Below are positions 1-8,749 of a stretch of DNA of 64,000 bases, piece by piece. Made by a program: the position numbers and the translations under genes. This DNA comes from Rahnella bonaserana (GTDB taxonomy: Bacteria > Pseudomonadota > Gammaproteobacteria > Enterobacterales > Enterobacteriaceae): contig NZ_JAFMOW010000058.1 of NCBI RefSeq assembly GCF_019049675.1, forward strand, positions 1 to 64,000. Reading direction: 5' to 3'. The number at the start of each line of letters is the position of its first letter. Position 1 is the stretch's first letter. The notes under the pieces are model-generated. The model was not told the DNA's origin and made no database searches. It saw only the letters and a program-made list of their open reading frames with translations.

Positions 1-319
1 GACTAACGCCGCAGGCGTTTGAACAACGGCTGTGCCGTTGGCCCGCAGGGCGAGCCTGCTAAGGCGAGTCATCGAACGAAGTTCGATGGAGAGTCCGCAG
101 CTCAGAAAGCAAAAAACCAGCCGTTAGGCTGGTTTCTTTAAATAGGGTGCCCGGACTCGGACTAACGCCGCAGGCGTTTGAACAACGGCTTTGCCGTTGG
201 CCCGCAGGGCGAGCCTGCTAGGGCGAGTCATCGAACGAAGTTCGATGGAGAGTCCGTATCTCCAAAAGCAAAAAACCAGCCGTTAGGCTGGTTTCTTTAA
301 ATATGGTGCCCGGACTCGG
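1..319. repeat. Two tandem 159-bp repeats ending in a tRNA-Phe 3' fragment
   Basis: Copy 1 spans about 2-160 and copy 2 spans 161-319; they are nearly identical at a 159-bp period. The copies differ by small changes, mostly around 97-109 versus 256-268. Each copy carries four short perfect hairpins (for example catcgaac-gaa-gttcgatg), then an intrinsic terminator, then about 15 bp matching the 3' end of tRNA-Phe in plus-strand sense (146-160 and 305-319). In copy 2 this last part is the real 3' end of the tRNA gene. The layout resembles the rtT repeats downstream of E. coli tyrT, where tRNA 3' ends are also reiterated. That parallel is from memory and says nothing about function. The array may continue left of the window. 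Confidence 0.85.
268..297 (-). terminator. Intrinsic terminator after tRNA-Phe
   Basis: Stem AAACCAGCC/GGCTGGTTT with a 4-nt loop (273-294), followed on the minus strand by a T-rich tract. A second copy of the same hairpin lies in the upstream repeat unit at about 109-138. Confidence 0.85.
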
Positions 320-379
320 AATCGAACCAAGGACACAGGGATTTTCAATCCCTTGCTCTACCGACTGAGCTATCCGGGC
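304..379 (-). tRNA. pheV: tRNA-Phe (anticodon GAA)
   Basis: The reverse complement begins GCCCGGATAGCTCAGTCGG and ends in the T-arm GGTTCGATTCCGAGTC followed by CGGGCACCA, with the CCA encoded. The anticodon loop reads TTGAAAA, giving GAA for phenylalanine. Length is 76 nt. The acceptor stem GCCCGGA/TCCGGGC pairs perfectly. Lying next to speC, it occupies the E. coli pheV position. The 3' end of pheV is a well-known integration site for genomic islands. Here no integrase is visible on the side included in the window, only the reiterated 3' ends at 1-319. Confidence 0.97.
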
Positions 380-1064
380 AACGGGGCGCATTAAACCGTA
401 TTGGGCATGTGTCGTCAACGGCTTTTTTTGACAACGGTGGTGTTCGTCACCTGAATGATGCTTTTTACGACGATTTGTCGATTTAACTGCCGGAATCTGC
501 TGTTTACCTGAAATTCCCGTGAAAAACGCCCTGTCGGGCGGTATCGTATTTTGTAAGAAATTCGCGCAATTTACAGGGTTGAACAGGGGTCTAAAAGATG
601 CCATTATTGCGCCGATTTATTAAACAACTCTGTTCCCGTTTTCACGCGACAGCTCAAGAGGGTTGCGGCATGGCTGGTTTATCACATCGCGCTTTTTATA
701 AGTGCAGAAAAAATCTGATGATGATCTCCGGGTGCTGTAAACACCACGATTTCAGCTTTTCTCCTTTTGCAGTCTCTTTCATGCGGTAAGGCTACCGTTT
801 GTCCGCTGTTAGGCATTATTAAAAACAGAGCGTCATCCGCAGGGTATTTCTCTGATTTTACTGTTGTCTATCAGACGTGGCCGGGCCTGAAACTCGATTT
901 GTCACCACTTTGCCGCTCCGGCATTGTCCTGTCGCACTCGATATCTCGCTTAGCTAACGTCATTTGCCGGGCCGGACTCTGCGCGCAATTGCTTTATGAC
1001 GTGAGAACCTGCTCATTGCCGTGCCATCTGGCACACCCTCTTACTTAACCGTTTGAGAGTCTGA
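380..1064. other. Intergenic region tRNA-Phe / speC (long speC leader)
   Basis: 685 bp separate the divergent tRNA-Phe and speC genes. Apart from the tRNA promoter, the only coding candidate is a 63-codon plus-strand ORF at 598-789. It is preceded by AGGGGT seven bases before its ATG and contains several Arg, Lys and Cys codons. I do not recognise the peptide and do not call it a gene. A small hairpin GTGCC-ATCT-GGCAC lies near 1020-1034. E. coli yqgA, which sits in this interval there, is absent. Confidence 0.5.
390..418 (-). promoter_or_regulatory. Promoter of the tRNA-Phe gene
   Basis: On the minus strand a -35 box TTGACG (413-418) is separated by 17 bp from a -10 box TTTAAT (390-395). 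A GC-rich discriminator (GCGCCCCG) follows immediately before the tRNA 5' end. GC-rich discriminators are typical of stringently controlled stable-RNA promoters. The spacing to the mature 5' end is short, as in E. coli pheV. Confidence 0.8.
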
Positions 1065-3227
1065 ATGAAACATTTAAAACTTGCAGCAAGCGCTTCCGTC
1101 GCCCCTTATCTCCAGACTGCTCGTCTGGTCGTTGACCTGCGCCGCGCTGATTACGCCGACGTAGCGGCCATCATTATTTCTGTGGGTGACCTGAACCACG
1201 GCAGGCTGGCGGAGATTGAAACGCTGGGATTCGGTATTCCCGCGTTTGTTGCAGTGCAGGGAACCGAGCAGGTTTCGCCGGAGTTTTTACCGGCGTTGAA
1301 AGGCGTTATCACGTTGTCGGATGCCAATCAGGCGTTTTATGCCGCACAAATTGAATCTGCCGCGCAGGCCTATGAAGAAGCCCTGTTCCCGCCGTTTTTC
1401 GACACGCTGAAAAAATATGTCGAGATGGAAAATGCGACGTTTGCTTGCCCCGGGCATCAGGGCGGAGAGTTTTTCCGCCGTCATCCGGCAGGGCGTCAGT
1501 TTTATGATTTCTACGGCCCGAATATTTTCCGTTCCGATATGTGTAATGCGGACGTCAAACTGGGCGATTTGCTGATCCACGAAGGTTCGGCGAAAGACGC
1601 GCAAAAGTACGCCGCTAAAGTCTTCAGCGCCGATAAAACCTATTTCGTCCTTAACGGCACGTCGGCGGCCAATAAAGTCGTCACCAACGCGTTGCTGACC
1701 CGCGACGATCTGGTGCTGTTCGACCGTAACAATCACAAATCAAACCACCACGGCGCGCTGTTACAGGCGGGTGCAACGCCGGTTTATCTCGAAACAGCAC
1801 GCAATCCGTTTGGTTTTATCGGCGGCATCGATGCGGCCTGTTTCGACGAAACTTATTTGCGTAAACAAATTAAAGAAGTCGCGCCGGATCGCGCTAACGA
1901 GAAACGGCCGTTCCGCCTGGCCATCATCCAGCTCGGTACCTACGACGGCACCGTGTATAACGCGCGTCAGGTGGTCGATAAAATCGGTCATCTGTGCGAT
2001 TACATTCTGTTTGATTCCGCATGGGTGGGTTACGAGCAATTCATACCGATGATGAAAGAATGCTCGCCGTTGCTGCTGGAGCTTAACGAGAACGATCCGG
2101 GGATTATCGTCACGCAGTCGGTACATAAGCAGCAGGCAGGATTCTCGCAGACTTCGCAGATCCATAAAAAAGACAATCACATCAAGGGTCAGAAGCGCCA
2201 TTGCAGCCATAAAAAGCTCAACAATGCCTTTATGATGCACGCCTCAACCAGCCCGTTTTATCCGCTGTTTGCCGCGCTGGACGTGAACGCGCGTATTCAT
2301 GCCGGCGGCAGCGGTAAACATATGTGGATGGAGTGCGTGAAGCTTGGCATCGAAACCCGCAAAATGCTGCTGGATCAATGTTCGATGATTTTGCCGTTTG
2401 TTCCGCCTGTGGTGGGGGGAAAGCGCTGGCAGGATCATGAAACCAATGAGATGGCCAACGACGTACGTTTCTTTGATTTTGTGCCGGGTGAACGCTGGCA
2501 TGCATTCGACGGTTATGCCGAAAAGCAGTATTTCGTTGATCCGTGCAAGCTGCTGCTGACCACGCCGGGCATTGATGCGTCGAGCGGTAAATACACTGAG
2601 TTCGGCATTCCGGCGACCATTCTGGCCAACTATCTGCGCGAGAACGGCATTGTGCCGGAGAAATGCGACCTGAACTCGATCCTGTTCCTGCTGACGCCTG
2701 CCGAAACGCCGGCCAAAATGCAGTTGCTGGTGGAAGAGCTGGTGCGTTTTGAGCAATACATCGAAGAAGATGCGCCGCTCAGTGAAGTGCTGCCGACGGT
2801 GTATCGTAAAAACGAAGACCGTTACCGCAATTACACCATCCGTCAGCTGTGTCAGGAAATGCATAATCTGTACGTCAGCTTTGATGTGAAAGAGCTGCAA
2901 AAAGAGATGTTCCGCGAGAAAAGCTTCCCGAAAGTGGTGATGAACCCACAGGACGCACATAACGAGTTTATCCGCGATAACATCGAGCTGGTGGCGATTG
3001 GTGATGCGGAAGGACGTATCGCCGCAGAAGGCGCGCTGCCGTATCCTCCGGGCGTGCTCTGCGTGGTGCCCGGCGAATTGTGGGGCGGGGCAGTTCAGCG
3101 TTACTTTATGGCGCTGGAAGAAGGCATCAACCTGTTACCGGGCTTTTCGCCGGAATTACAGGGTGTGTATATTGAGAAAAAGCCGGTCGGCTGGAAGCGC
3201 GTGATGGGGTATGTTCTCGCGCAATAG
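1065..3227 (+). CDS. speC: Ornithine decarboxylase, biosynthetic
   Basis: This cytoplasmic PLP enzyme converts L-ornithine to putrescine, the first step of the direct polyamine route. The 720-residue product has the fold-III layout: an N-terminal wing, a PLP domain with the motif SVHKQQAGFS whose Lys355 forms the Schiff base, and a C-terminal domain. Length matches E. coli SpeC (about 711). The ATG at 1065 gives a normal N-terminus (MKHLKLAASASVAP). It is monocistronic, with a terminator at 3237. speA at 31.6 kb supplies the alternative arginine route. The biosynthetic (speC) rather than inducible (speF) assignment rests on its location next to pheV and mltC. Confidence 0.95.
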   Translation: MKHLKLAASASVAPYLQTARLVVDLRRADYADVAAIIISVGDLNHGRLAEIETLGFGIPAFVAVQGTEQVSPEFLPALKGVITLSDANQAFYAAQIESAAQAYEEALFPPFFDTLKKYVEMENATFACPGHQGGEFFRRHPAGRQFYDFYGPNIFRSDMCNADVKLGDLLIHEGSAKDAQKYAAKVFSADKTYFVLNGTSAANKVVTNALLTRDDLVLFDRNNHKSNHHGALLQAGATPVYLETARNPFGFIGGIDAACFDETYLRKQIKEVAPDRANEKRPFRLAIIQLGTYDGTVYNARQVVDKIGHLCDYILFDSAWVGYEQFIPMMKECSPLLLELNENDPGIIVTQSVHKQQAGFSQTSQIHKKDNHIKGQKRHCSHKKLNNAFMMHASTSPFYPLFAALDVNARIHAGGSGKHMWMECVKLGIETRKMLLDQCSMILPFVPPVVGGKRWQDHETNEMANDVRFFDFVPGERWHAFDGYAEKQYFVDPCKLLLTTPGIDASSGKYTEFGIPATILANYLRENGIVPEKCDLNSILFLLTPAETPAKMQLLVEELVRFEQYIEEDAPLSEVLPTVYRKNEDRYRNYTIRQLCQEMHNLYVSFDVKELQKEMFREKSFPKVVMNPQDAHNEFIRDNIELVAIGDAEGRIAAEGALPYPPGVLCVVPGELWGGAVQRYFMALEEGINLLPGFSPELQGVYIEKKPVGWKRVMGYVLAQ

Positions 3228-3236
3228 CCTCATAAA

Positions 3237-3258
3237 AACCCATCTCCGGATGGGTTTT
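3237..3258 (+). terminator. Terminator of speC
   Basis: Hairpin AACCCATC-TCCG-GATGGGTT followed by T residues, starting 10 bp after the speC stop codon. Confidence 0.9.
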
Positions 3259-3456
3259 TTATCGATTTTCTCCAGGAATAAACACGTTTTCGGATATGTG
3301 ATGCAGCTCGTAAATATCCCGCTTATTGAGCGAGAATAGAGATACCTGCGTCACAGTTGATTAAAAGCATAAAACGTAAATGAGAAATCACAATACTCAG
3401 AGTGATTTTCCGGAATTATAACTAATGCAGAATTCCATCTTAATAAAGGTGACTGC

Positions 3457-4851
3457 ATGTCAGCATTAACTGAAAGGATCAGTGCGAAGGAAAAACTGGG
3501 TTTTGGATTAGGTGATGCGGCCAGCCACATTGTTTTTGATTCCTCTGTCGCTATTCTTGCCTATTTCTATACGAATATCTATGGCCTGCCGCCCGCGGTA
3601 ATGGGGACGTTGTTTCTGGTCGTCAGAGTACTTGATGCGATTACCGATCCTATTATGGGCGCGATCGCCGATCAGACTAAAAGTCGCTGGGGAAGATTTC
3701 GGCCCTGGTTGCTGATTATTTGTGTGCCCTTTGCCGTCAGTTGCGTTCTGGTTTATTCCACGCCGGATTTTGAACAGACCGGTAAAATTGTTTATGCGGT
3801 TTTCGCATATATATTTATGACCTTAATGTACACGGCGATTAATATTCCTTACTGTTCTTTAGGTGCCGCAATTACTACCGATCCGCAGGATAATCTTTCC
3901 CTGCAATCGTGGCGTTTTGCTATTGCACCCGTCGGTGGTGCGATGGGGACTGCGCTTATCCTGCCGTTAGCCGATTTTATCTCACCGGGAGACCGCGCAA
4001 CCGGCATGCAGTGGGCGATGGGCATCTTTGGTGTCATTGGCTGCGTAATGTTCTTTGTCTGTTTCCTCACAACGCGGGAACGCATTACACCGGTGAAAGA
4101 AGAGAACATGAATATCCTTCGCGATGTTCGTGTGCTTATGCAAAATGATCAGTGGCGGATACTCTCCGTTTATAACCTTGCCATGTTATGCGGGGTTGTT
4201 GTTCGCGGCAGTCTGCTGGTTTATTTCGTGCAATATGTCCTGCATCAGGGAAGCGGCGTTATTTCGATTTTCATGATGGCGACTACCGTTGCGGCTGTTA
4301 TCGGGAGTTTATTTGCGAAAAAACTGGGATCGTGGATGTGTAAAATCCGCGCATCTATATGGGTAAATATAGTCAGTGCATTCGCAGGATTACTTTTCTT
4401 TGTACTGCCAACCGATTACTGGATCCCAGCCTTTATTGTTCATATTGTCCTTAACTTATTACAGGGGATAAATGCTCCGCTGCAATGGTCAATGATTACG
4501 GATGCCAATAATTATGGTGAATGGAAAACTCAACGCCGTATTACCGGCATGAATATCGCGGCGAATATCTTTGTGATTAAACTCGGCGTAGCGATCGGTG
4601 GCGCGCTGACAGGCTGGGGGCTTGCATGGTTTGGTTATCAGGCGGGTGTGGAACAACAATCGGCAGAGGCGGTACGCGGTGTCCTGATTTTATTCACCGT
4701 CTTACCGGCTATTTTCTATCTGATCACGGCTTTCTCTATCCGTTATTACCAGCTGACGGAAGAGCGGATGAATCACATTGTCAGTGATTTGGGAGCCGGA
4801 AAATTCCAGACACAGAGTTTACAGACGGAAAGTTTACCGACACACAGTTAA
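3457..4851 (+). CDS. GPH-family sugar:cation symporter (YicJ/MelB type)
   Basis: A 464-residue inner-membrane carrier of the glycoside-pentoside-hexuronide:cation symporter family (MFS superfamily). Family marks visible are an N-terminal KEKLGFGLGDAASH segment, the TM2 segment with DAITDPIMGAIAD, the following loop SRWGRFRPWLL, and about 12 hydrophobic segments. YicJ/YagG-like proteins are the closest in feel; the substrate is not predictable from sequence, and no glycosidase neighbour gives a hint. It has its own upstream region (3261-3456) and RBS-like AAAGGTG before the ATG. It stands where E. coli carries nupG (between speC and mltC), so it looks like an accessory replacement. Confidence 0.85.
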   Translation: MSALTERISAKEKLGFGLGDAASHIVFDSSVAILAYFYTNIYGLPPAVMGTLFLVVRVLDAITDPIMGAIADQTKSRWGRFRPWLLIICVPFAVSCVLVYSTPDFEQTGKIVYAVFAYIFMTLMYTAINIPYCSLGAAITTDPQDNLSLQSWRFAIAPVGGAMGTALILPLADFISPGDRATGMQWAMGIFGVIGCVMFFVCFLTTRERITPVKEENMNILRDVRVLMQNDQWRILSVYNLAMLCGVVVRGSLLVYFVQYVLHQGSGVISIFMMATTVAAVIGSLFAKKLGSWMCKIRASIWVNIVSAFAGLLFFVLPTDYWIPAFIVHIVLNLLQGINAPLQWSMITDANNYGEWKTQRRITGMNIAANIFVIKLGVAIGGALTGWGLAWFGYQAGVEQQSAEAVRGVLILFTVLPAIFYLITAFSIRYYQLTEERMNHIVSDLGAGKFQTQSLQTESLPTHS

Positions 4852-4859
4852 GACATTCG

Positions 4860-4889
4860 TTGCGGCGCCTCACGCCTGAGGCGCCGCAA
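4860..4889. terminator. Long palindrome between convergent genes
   Basis: A perfect 13-bp inverted repeat (ttgcggcgcctca / tgaggcgccgcaa) with a 4-nt loop lies between the stop codons of the symporter gene and mltC. It has no T-tract, so factor-independent termination is uncertain. Its position suggests a shared transcription end or RNA-stabilising stem. Confidence 0.55.
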
Positions 4890-4898
4890 TGACAAACG

Positions 4899-5978
4899 TT
4901 AATCCAGGCGGCGGTAGCTGCGCTGAGTATTGTTCACTTTATAAAGATAGCGGCGCGATTCTGCCGACGGATGTTTTGTCGTCAGTGTGGTATAGACATC
5001 GCCCGGCGCCATATTGTTGATGATGTTAAACGCCTGCGCTTTATTCTGAGAGAACACACGCAGAACACTTCCCGCACCGCCGTTATACGCTGTAATCACT
5101 GCATAGCGACGTGATGTCGGATTATCGATATTCCCCAGATAGACGTTTTGCAGCATCGCCAGATAGGCCGTGCCGGTATTGATATTGTTCTGCGGATCAA
5201 ACAGATAGCTGCGGCTCGGCTTACCCCATTTCCCTTCAGATTTAAACACATCAACACCTGCGGTGTGTTGCACAACCTGCATCAGACCCAGCGCATCGGC
5301 ATTACTCACCGCATACGGGTTAAAGGCGGACTCTGTTTGCATGATCGCCAAAATCAGAGACTGATCGACGCCATATTTGGCAGAGGCTTCACGGATCATC
5401 GGCAGATATTTATGCGCACGTTTGTTCAGGTGGTTTGGCACCATCTGGATCGTGACGGAATAAATGATATGCATACCGGACTGACGGCGCATCAGTTTGT
5501 TCTGCACCAGATAGTCGGCAAAGCTGTTGGCTCGTCCTATCCAGCGGATTGGCTGTCCGGTATTGTCGAGCACCTGACCGTACAGCATCGGTTCACGGCT
5601 GATCTGGATATCGTTGGCATCGGAATACAGGTCAACGTTGCCCGGATCATCCCCCACCAGCAATGTGCTGATGATGGCCTGACGCAGGCTGGCCGCCGGA
5701 TCCGTACCAGAAATGGTTTCAATAGTGATCGTACCCGCATCAAAGTTGATGTGGCTGCGGGTGTAATACTGATCGCTATATTTTACGTAGTCTTTCGGAC
5801 CCGCGATCAGTACTTCATTCATACCCCAGATGTTTTCGATGTTGTGGGCGAACTGCCCCATTAAAATATCGAATCCGTTGGTGTCTTTTACATAAGCTTC
5901 GTTGAACTGGTCTTTCTTACTGCCGGAGCAGGAGATCAACATGGGCGCGATAACCAGCAAAGCTAAAATTTTCTTCAT
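4899..5978 (-). CDS. mltC: Membrane-bound lytic murein transglycosylase C
   Basis: Outer-membrane lipoprotein that cleaves peptidoglycan glycan strands, forming 1,6-anhydro-MurNAc ends. Starting at MKKILALL (ATG at 5978) gives a 359-residue lipoprotein precursor with lipobox LISC and lipidated Cys17; an in-frame ATG four codons upstream only adds MAFK. The C-terminal SLT domain carries [17 protein letters not shown] with the catalytic Glu, then GLMQVV and the [11 protein letters not shown] motif, all typical of family-1 transglycosylases. It lies downstream of yggX and mutY on the same strand, the conserved mutY-yggX-mltC order. Confidence 0.95.
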   Translation of the reverse strand: MKKILALLVIAPMLISCSGSKKDQFNEAYVKDTNGFDILMGQFAHNIENIWGMNEVLIAGPKDYVKYSDQYYTRSHINFDAGTITIETISGTDPAASLRQAIISTLLVGDDPGNVDLYSDANDIQISREPMLYGQVLDNTGQPIRWIGRANSFADYLVQNKLMRRQSGMHIIYSVTIQMVPNHLNKRAHKYLPMIREASAKYGVDQSLILAIMQTESAFNPYAVSNADALGLMQVVQHTAGVDVFKSEGKWGKPSRSYLFDPQNNINTGTAYLAMLQNVYLGNIDNPTSRRYAVITAYNGGAGSVLRVFSQNKAQAFNIINNMAPGDVYTTLTTKHPSAESRRYLYKVNNTQRSYRRLD

Positions 5979-6055
5979 CTTAAAAGCCATTTCTGATGAA
6001 AGAAGCCGGTGCCTGTCAGCACCTGCCTTAATATTTTAATCATTGTTATTAATGA

Positions 6056-6328
6056 TTATTTTGACGGCGGGGTATAGCCTTCGATATGCACGTCCTGACC
6101 TTCGAACAGGAAATTGACCATTTCCTGTTCCAGCAGTTTGCGGTCTTCCGGATTCATCATGCTGAGTTTCTTCTCGTTGATCAGCATGGTTTGTTTGGCC
6201 ATCCACTGAGACCAGGCTTCTTTCGAAATCTCATTGAAGATACGTTTGCCAATCTCGCCAGGGTACAGCTGGAAGTCTTGTCCTTCAGCTTCGCGCTTGA
6301 GAAAAGTACAAAAAATCGTTCTGCTCAT
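6056..6328 (-). CDS. yggX: Probable Fe(2+)-trafficking protein YggX
   Basis: A 90-residue cytoplasmic protein beginning [19 protein letters not shown], a strong match to YggX. In E. coli and Salmonella YggX protects Fe-S clusters from oxidation and is SoxRS-inducible. It lies 9 bp after the mutY stop codon, so the two are almost certainly co-transcribed; MutY itself carries a 4Fe-4S cluster, which fits the pairing. The single Cys near the N-terminus is conserved. Confidence 0.95.
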   Translation of the reverse strand: MSRTIFCTFLKREAEGQDFQLYPGEIGKRIFNEISKEAWSQWMAKQTMLINEKKLSMMNPEDRKLLEQEMVNFLFEGQDVHIEGYTPPSK

Positions 6329-6337
6329 GCTAATTCC

Positions 6338-7405
6338 TTATCGATCGTTCTTTTGGGTCGGTTCTTTAGCCAGTTGCGTCAAAAGACGCTCTACCGGCGC
6401 GGCCAGCCCGACGGATTGTGGTTGCGCTAAGTTATACCAGAGACCCGCACCTTCATCCATGCAACCCGCAGCGGAACGCAGATTTAACCACATCGGGACA
6501 ATATCCAGATGGAAATGGCTGAAAGTGTGACGAAAAGCGGTCTGCTGCTGCAACTGATTTTGCGTAACACCGTATTTTTTCAGACCAAGAGCCAGTTCAT
6601 CTTCGGTGGTAAATTGCGGGAAGCAGAACAATCCGCCCCACAGGCCGACCGGCGGACGCTGTTCCAGCCAGACTTTATCTTCCTGCTGGATCATCAGCAT
6701 AAACGCGGTCTTTTCCGGCAGGGTTTTCTTAGGTTTTTTACCGGGATAATTCGCCCAGCTATGATGCGCATAGGCTTCACAGCCTGATTTTACCGGGCAC
6801 AACTCGCACTTGGGTTTGCTGCGGGTACACACCATCGCGCCCAAATCCATCATCGCCTGATTGAACTGTGCAACGCCTTCGGCTGGCGTGACCGCTTCGC
6901 TTATTGCCCATAGCTTGTTTTCGATTTTCTTCTCGCCAGGCCAGCCTTCAACCGCATAACAACGGGCCAGCACGCGCTTCACATTCCCGTCTAAAATCGG
7001 GTAGTGCTGATTAAGAGCCAGCGACAAAACCGCTCCTGCGGTGGAACGGCCAATGCCCGGCAGTGCAAGAATTTCATCAAAAGTTATCGGAAATATGCCG
7101 CCGTGCTGGCTGGCGATGGTCTGCGCCGCTTTATGCAGGTTACGCGCACGGGCGTAATATCCCAGCCCGGTCCACAGATGCAGCACTTCATCGAGCGGCG
7201 CCGCGGCGAGATCAGACACCGTCGGGAAGCGTTCCATAAAACGTTCAAAATACGGAATTACAGTCGCTACCTGCGTTTGCTGCAACATCACTTCTGAAAG
7301 CCAGACTTTGTAAGGTGTTTTAGCGATTTGCCACGGCAGCGTTTTGCGGCCATAGCGCTGATACCAGTCGAGCACCAGAGGTGAGAAACGTTGGGCTTCC
7401 ATCAT
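6338..7405 (-). CDS. mutY: A/G-specific adenine DNA glycosylase
   Basis: Removes adenine mispaired with 8-oxoG or G in the GO repair system. The 355-residue protein has the HhH-GPD domain ([20 protein letters not shown] with the catalytic Glu; [18 protein letters not shown] hairpin; catalytic Asp in [13 protein letters not shown]). It also has the 4Fe-4S ligands C-x6-C-x2-C-x5-C in [19 protein letters not shown], then a C-terminal NUDIX-like 8-oxoG recognition domain with [10 protein letters not shown]. Two ATGs stand back to back; the second gives MEAQRFSP, closer to E. coli. No clear Shine-Dalgarno separates the choices. Divergent from trmB. Confidence 0.97.
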   Translation of the reverse strand: MMEAQRFSPLVLDWYQRYGRKTLPWQIAKTPYKVWLSEVMLQQTQVATVIPYFERFMERFPTVSDLAAAPLDEVLHLWTGLGYYARARNLHKAAQTIASQHGGIFPITFDEILALPGIGRSTAGAVLSLALNQHYPILDGNVKRVLARCYAVEGWPGEKKIENKLWAISEAVTPAEGVAQFNQAMMDLGAMVCTRSKPKCELCPVKSGCEAYAHHSWANYPGKKPKKTLPEKTAFMLMIQQEDKVWLEQRPPVGLWGGLFCFPQFTTEDELALGLKKYGVTQNQLQQQTAFRHTFSHFHLDIVPMWLNLRSAAGCMDEGAGLWYNLAQPQSVGLAAPVERLLTQLAKEPTQKNDR

Positions 7406-7628
7406 GGGTGAATTACAGTCCGGCAGGGTTAAAAGACGGGGCTGATCACATCACAGTTCCCGTCTGGCTGTAAACCGGAACTTTCCGCACTGTATTGACG
7501 GATTTCCTGCCCGCAAGCCTTGCTAATCGGGAGTAAGTTTGGATAATGCGCCTTTCCTTATATTTAGTGACCAAAGCACAGGCATCCGCGCGCGGGTACC
7601 GCGTCTTGCCAATCGGAGTGGAAACACC

Positions 7629-8348
7629 ATGAAAAACGACGTCATTTCACCGGAGTTCGACGAGAACGGTCGCGCGATGCGCCGTATCCGTAGTTTTGTC
7701 CGCCGTCAGGGCCGTCTGACGAAAGGTCAGCAATTCGCGCTGGACAACTTCTGGCCGGTGATGGGCGTGGAGTTTCAGGCCGAATCTCTGGATATTGATG
7801 CCTTATTTGGTCGCTCTGCACCTGTGGTGCTGGAAATCGGTTTCGGTATGGGCACGTCGCTTGTCACCATGGCGAAACAGAATCCTGACCAGAACTTTAT
7901 CGGGATTGAAGTACACTCACCGGGCGTCGGCGCGTGTCTGGCAACGGCGCACGAAGAGGGCGTCAGCAACCTGCGCGTGATGTGTCACGATGCGGTTGAA
8001 GTGCTGGAAAAAATGATTCCGGATGGCTCGCTCGACATGGTGCAGCTATTCTTTCCTGACCCGTGGCACAAAGCGCGCCATAATAAGCGCCGTATCGTGC
8101 AGCCGGAGTTCGTTGAGAAGCTGCGCAAGAAACTGAAAGTGGGCGGTGTCTTCCACATGGCAACCGACTGGGAGCCGTATGCGGAGCACATGCTCGAAGT
8201 GATGACAAGTTTAGAAAGCTGGGCGAATCTGTCGCAGGAAGGTCATTATGTCCCGCGCCCTGAATCGCGCCCGGTGACCAAGTTCGAAATGCGTGGCCAG
8301 CGTTTAGGCCACGGCGTGTGGGATCTGATGTTTGAGAGGAAGCAATAA
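7629..8348 (+). CDS. trmB: tRNA (guanine-N7-)-methyltransferase
   Basis: SAM-dependent enzyme that makes m7G46 in tRNA variable loops. The 239-residue product from ATG 7629 begins [19 protein letters not shown], matching E. coli TrmB in start and length; the longer in-frame extension to 7539 is not needed. A Shine-Dalgarno-like GGAGTGG precedes the ATG. The SAM motif [12 protein letters not shown] and the family motif [15 protein letters not shown] are intact. The stop codon overlaps the yggL start codon by one base (TAATG), indicating translational coupling. Confidence 0.96.
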   Translation: MKNDVISPEFDENGRAMRRIRSFVRRQGRLTKGQQFALDNFWPVMGVEFQAESLDIDALFGRSAPVVLEIGFGMGTSLVTMAKQNPDQNFIGIEVHSPGVGACLATAHEEGVSNLRVMCHDAVEVLEKMIPDGSLDMVQLFFPDPWHKARHNKRRIVQPEFVEKLRKKLKVGGVFHMATDWEPYAEHMLEVMTSLESWANLSQEGHYVPRPESRPVTKFEMRGQRLGHGVWDLMFERKQ

Positions 8349-8674
8349 TGGCTACAAATCGCAGTCGTCGTTTACGTAAGAAGTTACACATTGCCGAGTT
8401 CCAGGAGCTGGGCTTCTCTGTAAAATGGCGTTTCCCGGAAGGTACCGCGGTAGAAACCATTGACGAATCACTGGATAAATTCATTGACGGTGTGATCGAG
8501 CCAAACAAACTGGCCTTCGACGGCAGTGGCTATCTGCAATGGGAAGGTCTGGTTTGCCGTCAGGACATCGGTCACTGCACTGATGAACAGCGCGCGCAGG
8601 TCAAAAAATGGTTAGAAGACCAGAAAATGGAAGACGTGGAAGTTTCTGAGTTATTCGATATCTGGTGGGACTAA
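8348..8674 (+). CDS. yggL: DUF469 family protein YggL
   Basis: A 108-residue basic/acidic small cytoplasmic protein ([20 protein letters not shown]...), the YggL family. E. coli YggL has been reported to associate with ribosomes; nothing in the sequence shows its role directly. It starts on the last base of the trmB stop codon and is followed by a terminator hairpin, so trmB-yggL is a two-gene operon. Confidence 0.93.
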   Translation: MATNRSRRLRKKLHIAEFQELGFSVKWRFPEGTAVETIDESLDKFIDGVIEPNKLAFDGSGYLQWEGLVCRQDIGHCTDEQRAQVKKWLEDQKMEDVEVSELFDIWWD

Positions 8675-8704
8675 TTCCACCGGTCAGATAAATTCTGAAT
8701 CTTT

Positions 8705-8729
8705 GAAAGGTGCCTTTCCGGCACCTTTG
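8705..8729 (+). terminator. Terminator-like hairpin after yggL
   Basis: Stem AAAGGTGCC / GGCACCTTT with a 5-nt loop, between yggL and glsB; the following T-tract is short. Confidence 0.6.
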
Positions 8730-8749
8730 TTACATCTGGAGGCAGGACG

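Noticed and set aside
1..319. CRISPR array
   Set aside because: The repeated unit is 159 bp with only two copies, no variable spacers between short repeats, and no cas genes.
767..1048. 93-codon frame just before speC
   Set aside because: No ribosome site, and overlaps another unsupported frame; composition looks non-coding.
3297..3312. TGTGATGCAGCTCGTA as a CRP site for the GPH symporter
   Set aside because: Left half perfect, right half only 3 of 5, with no positional support as in lac; too weak to call.
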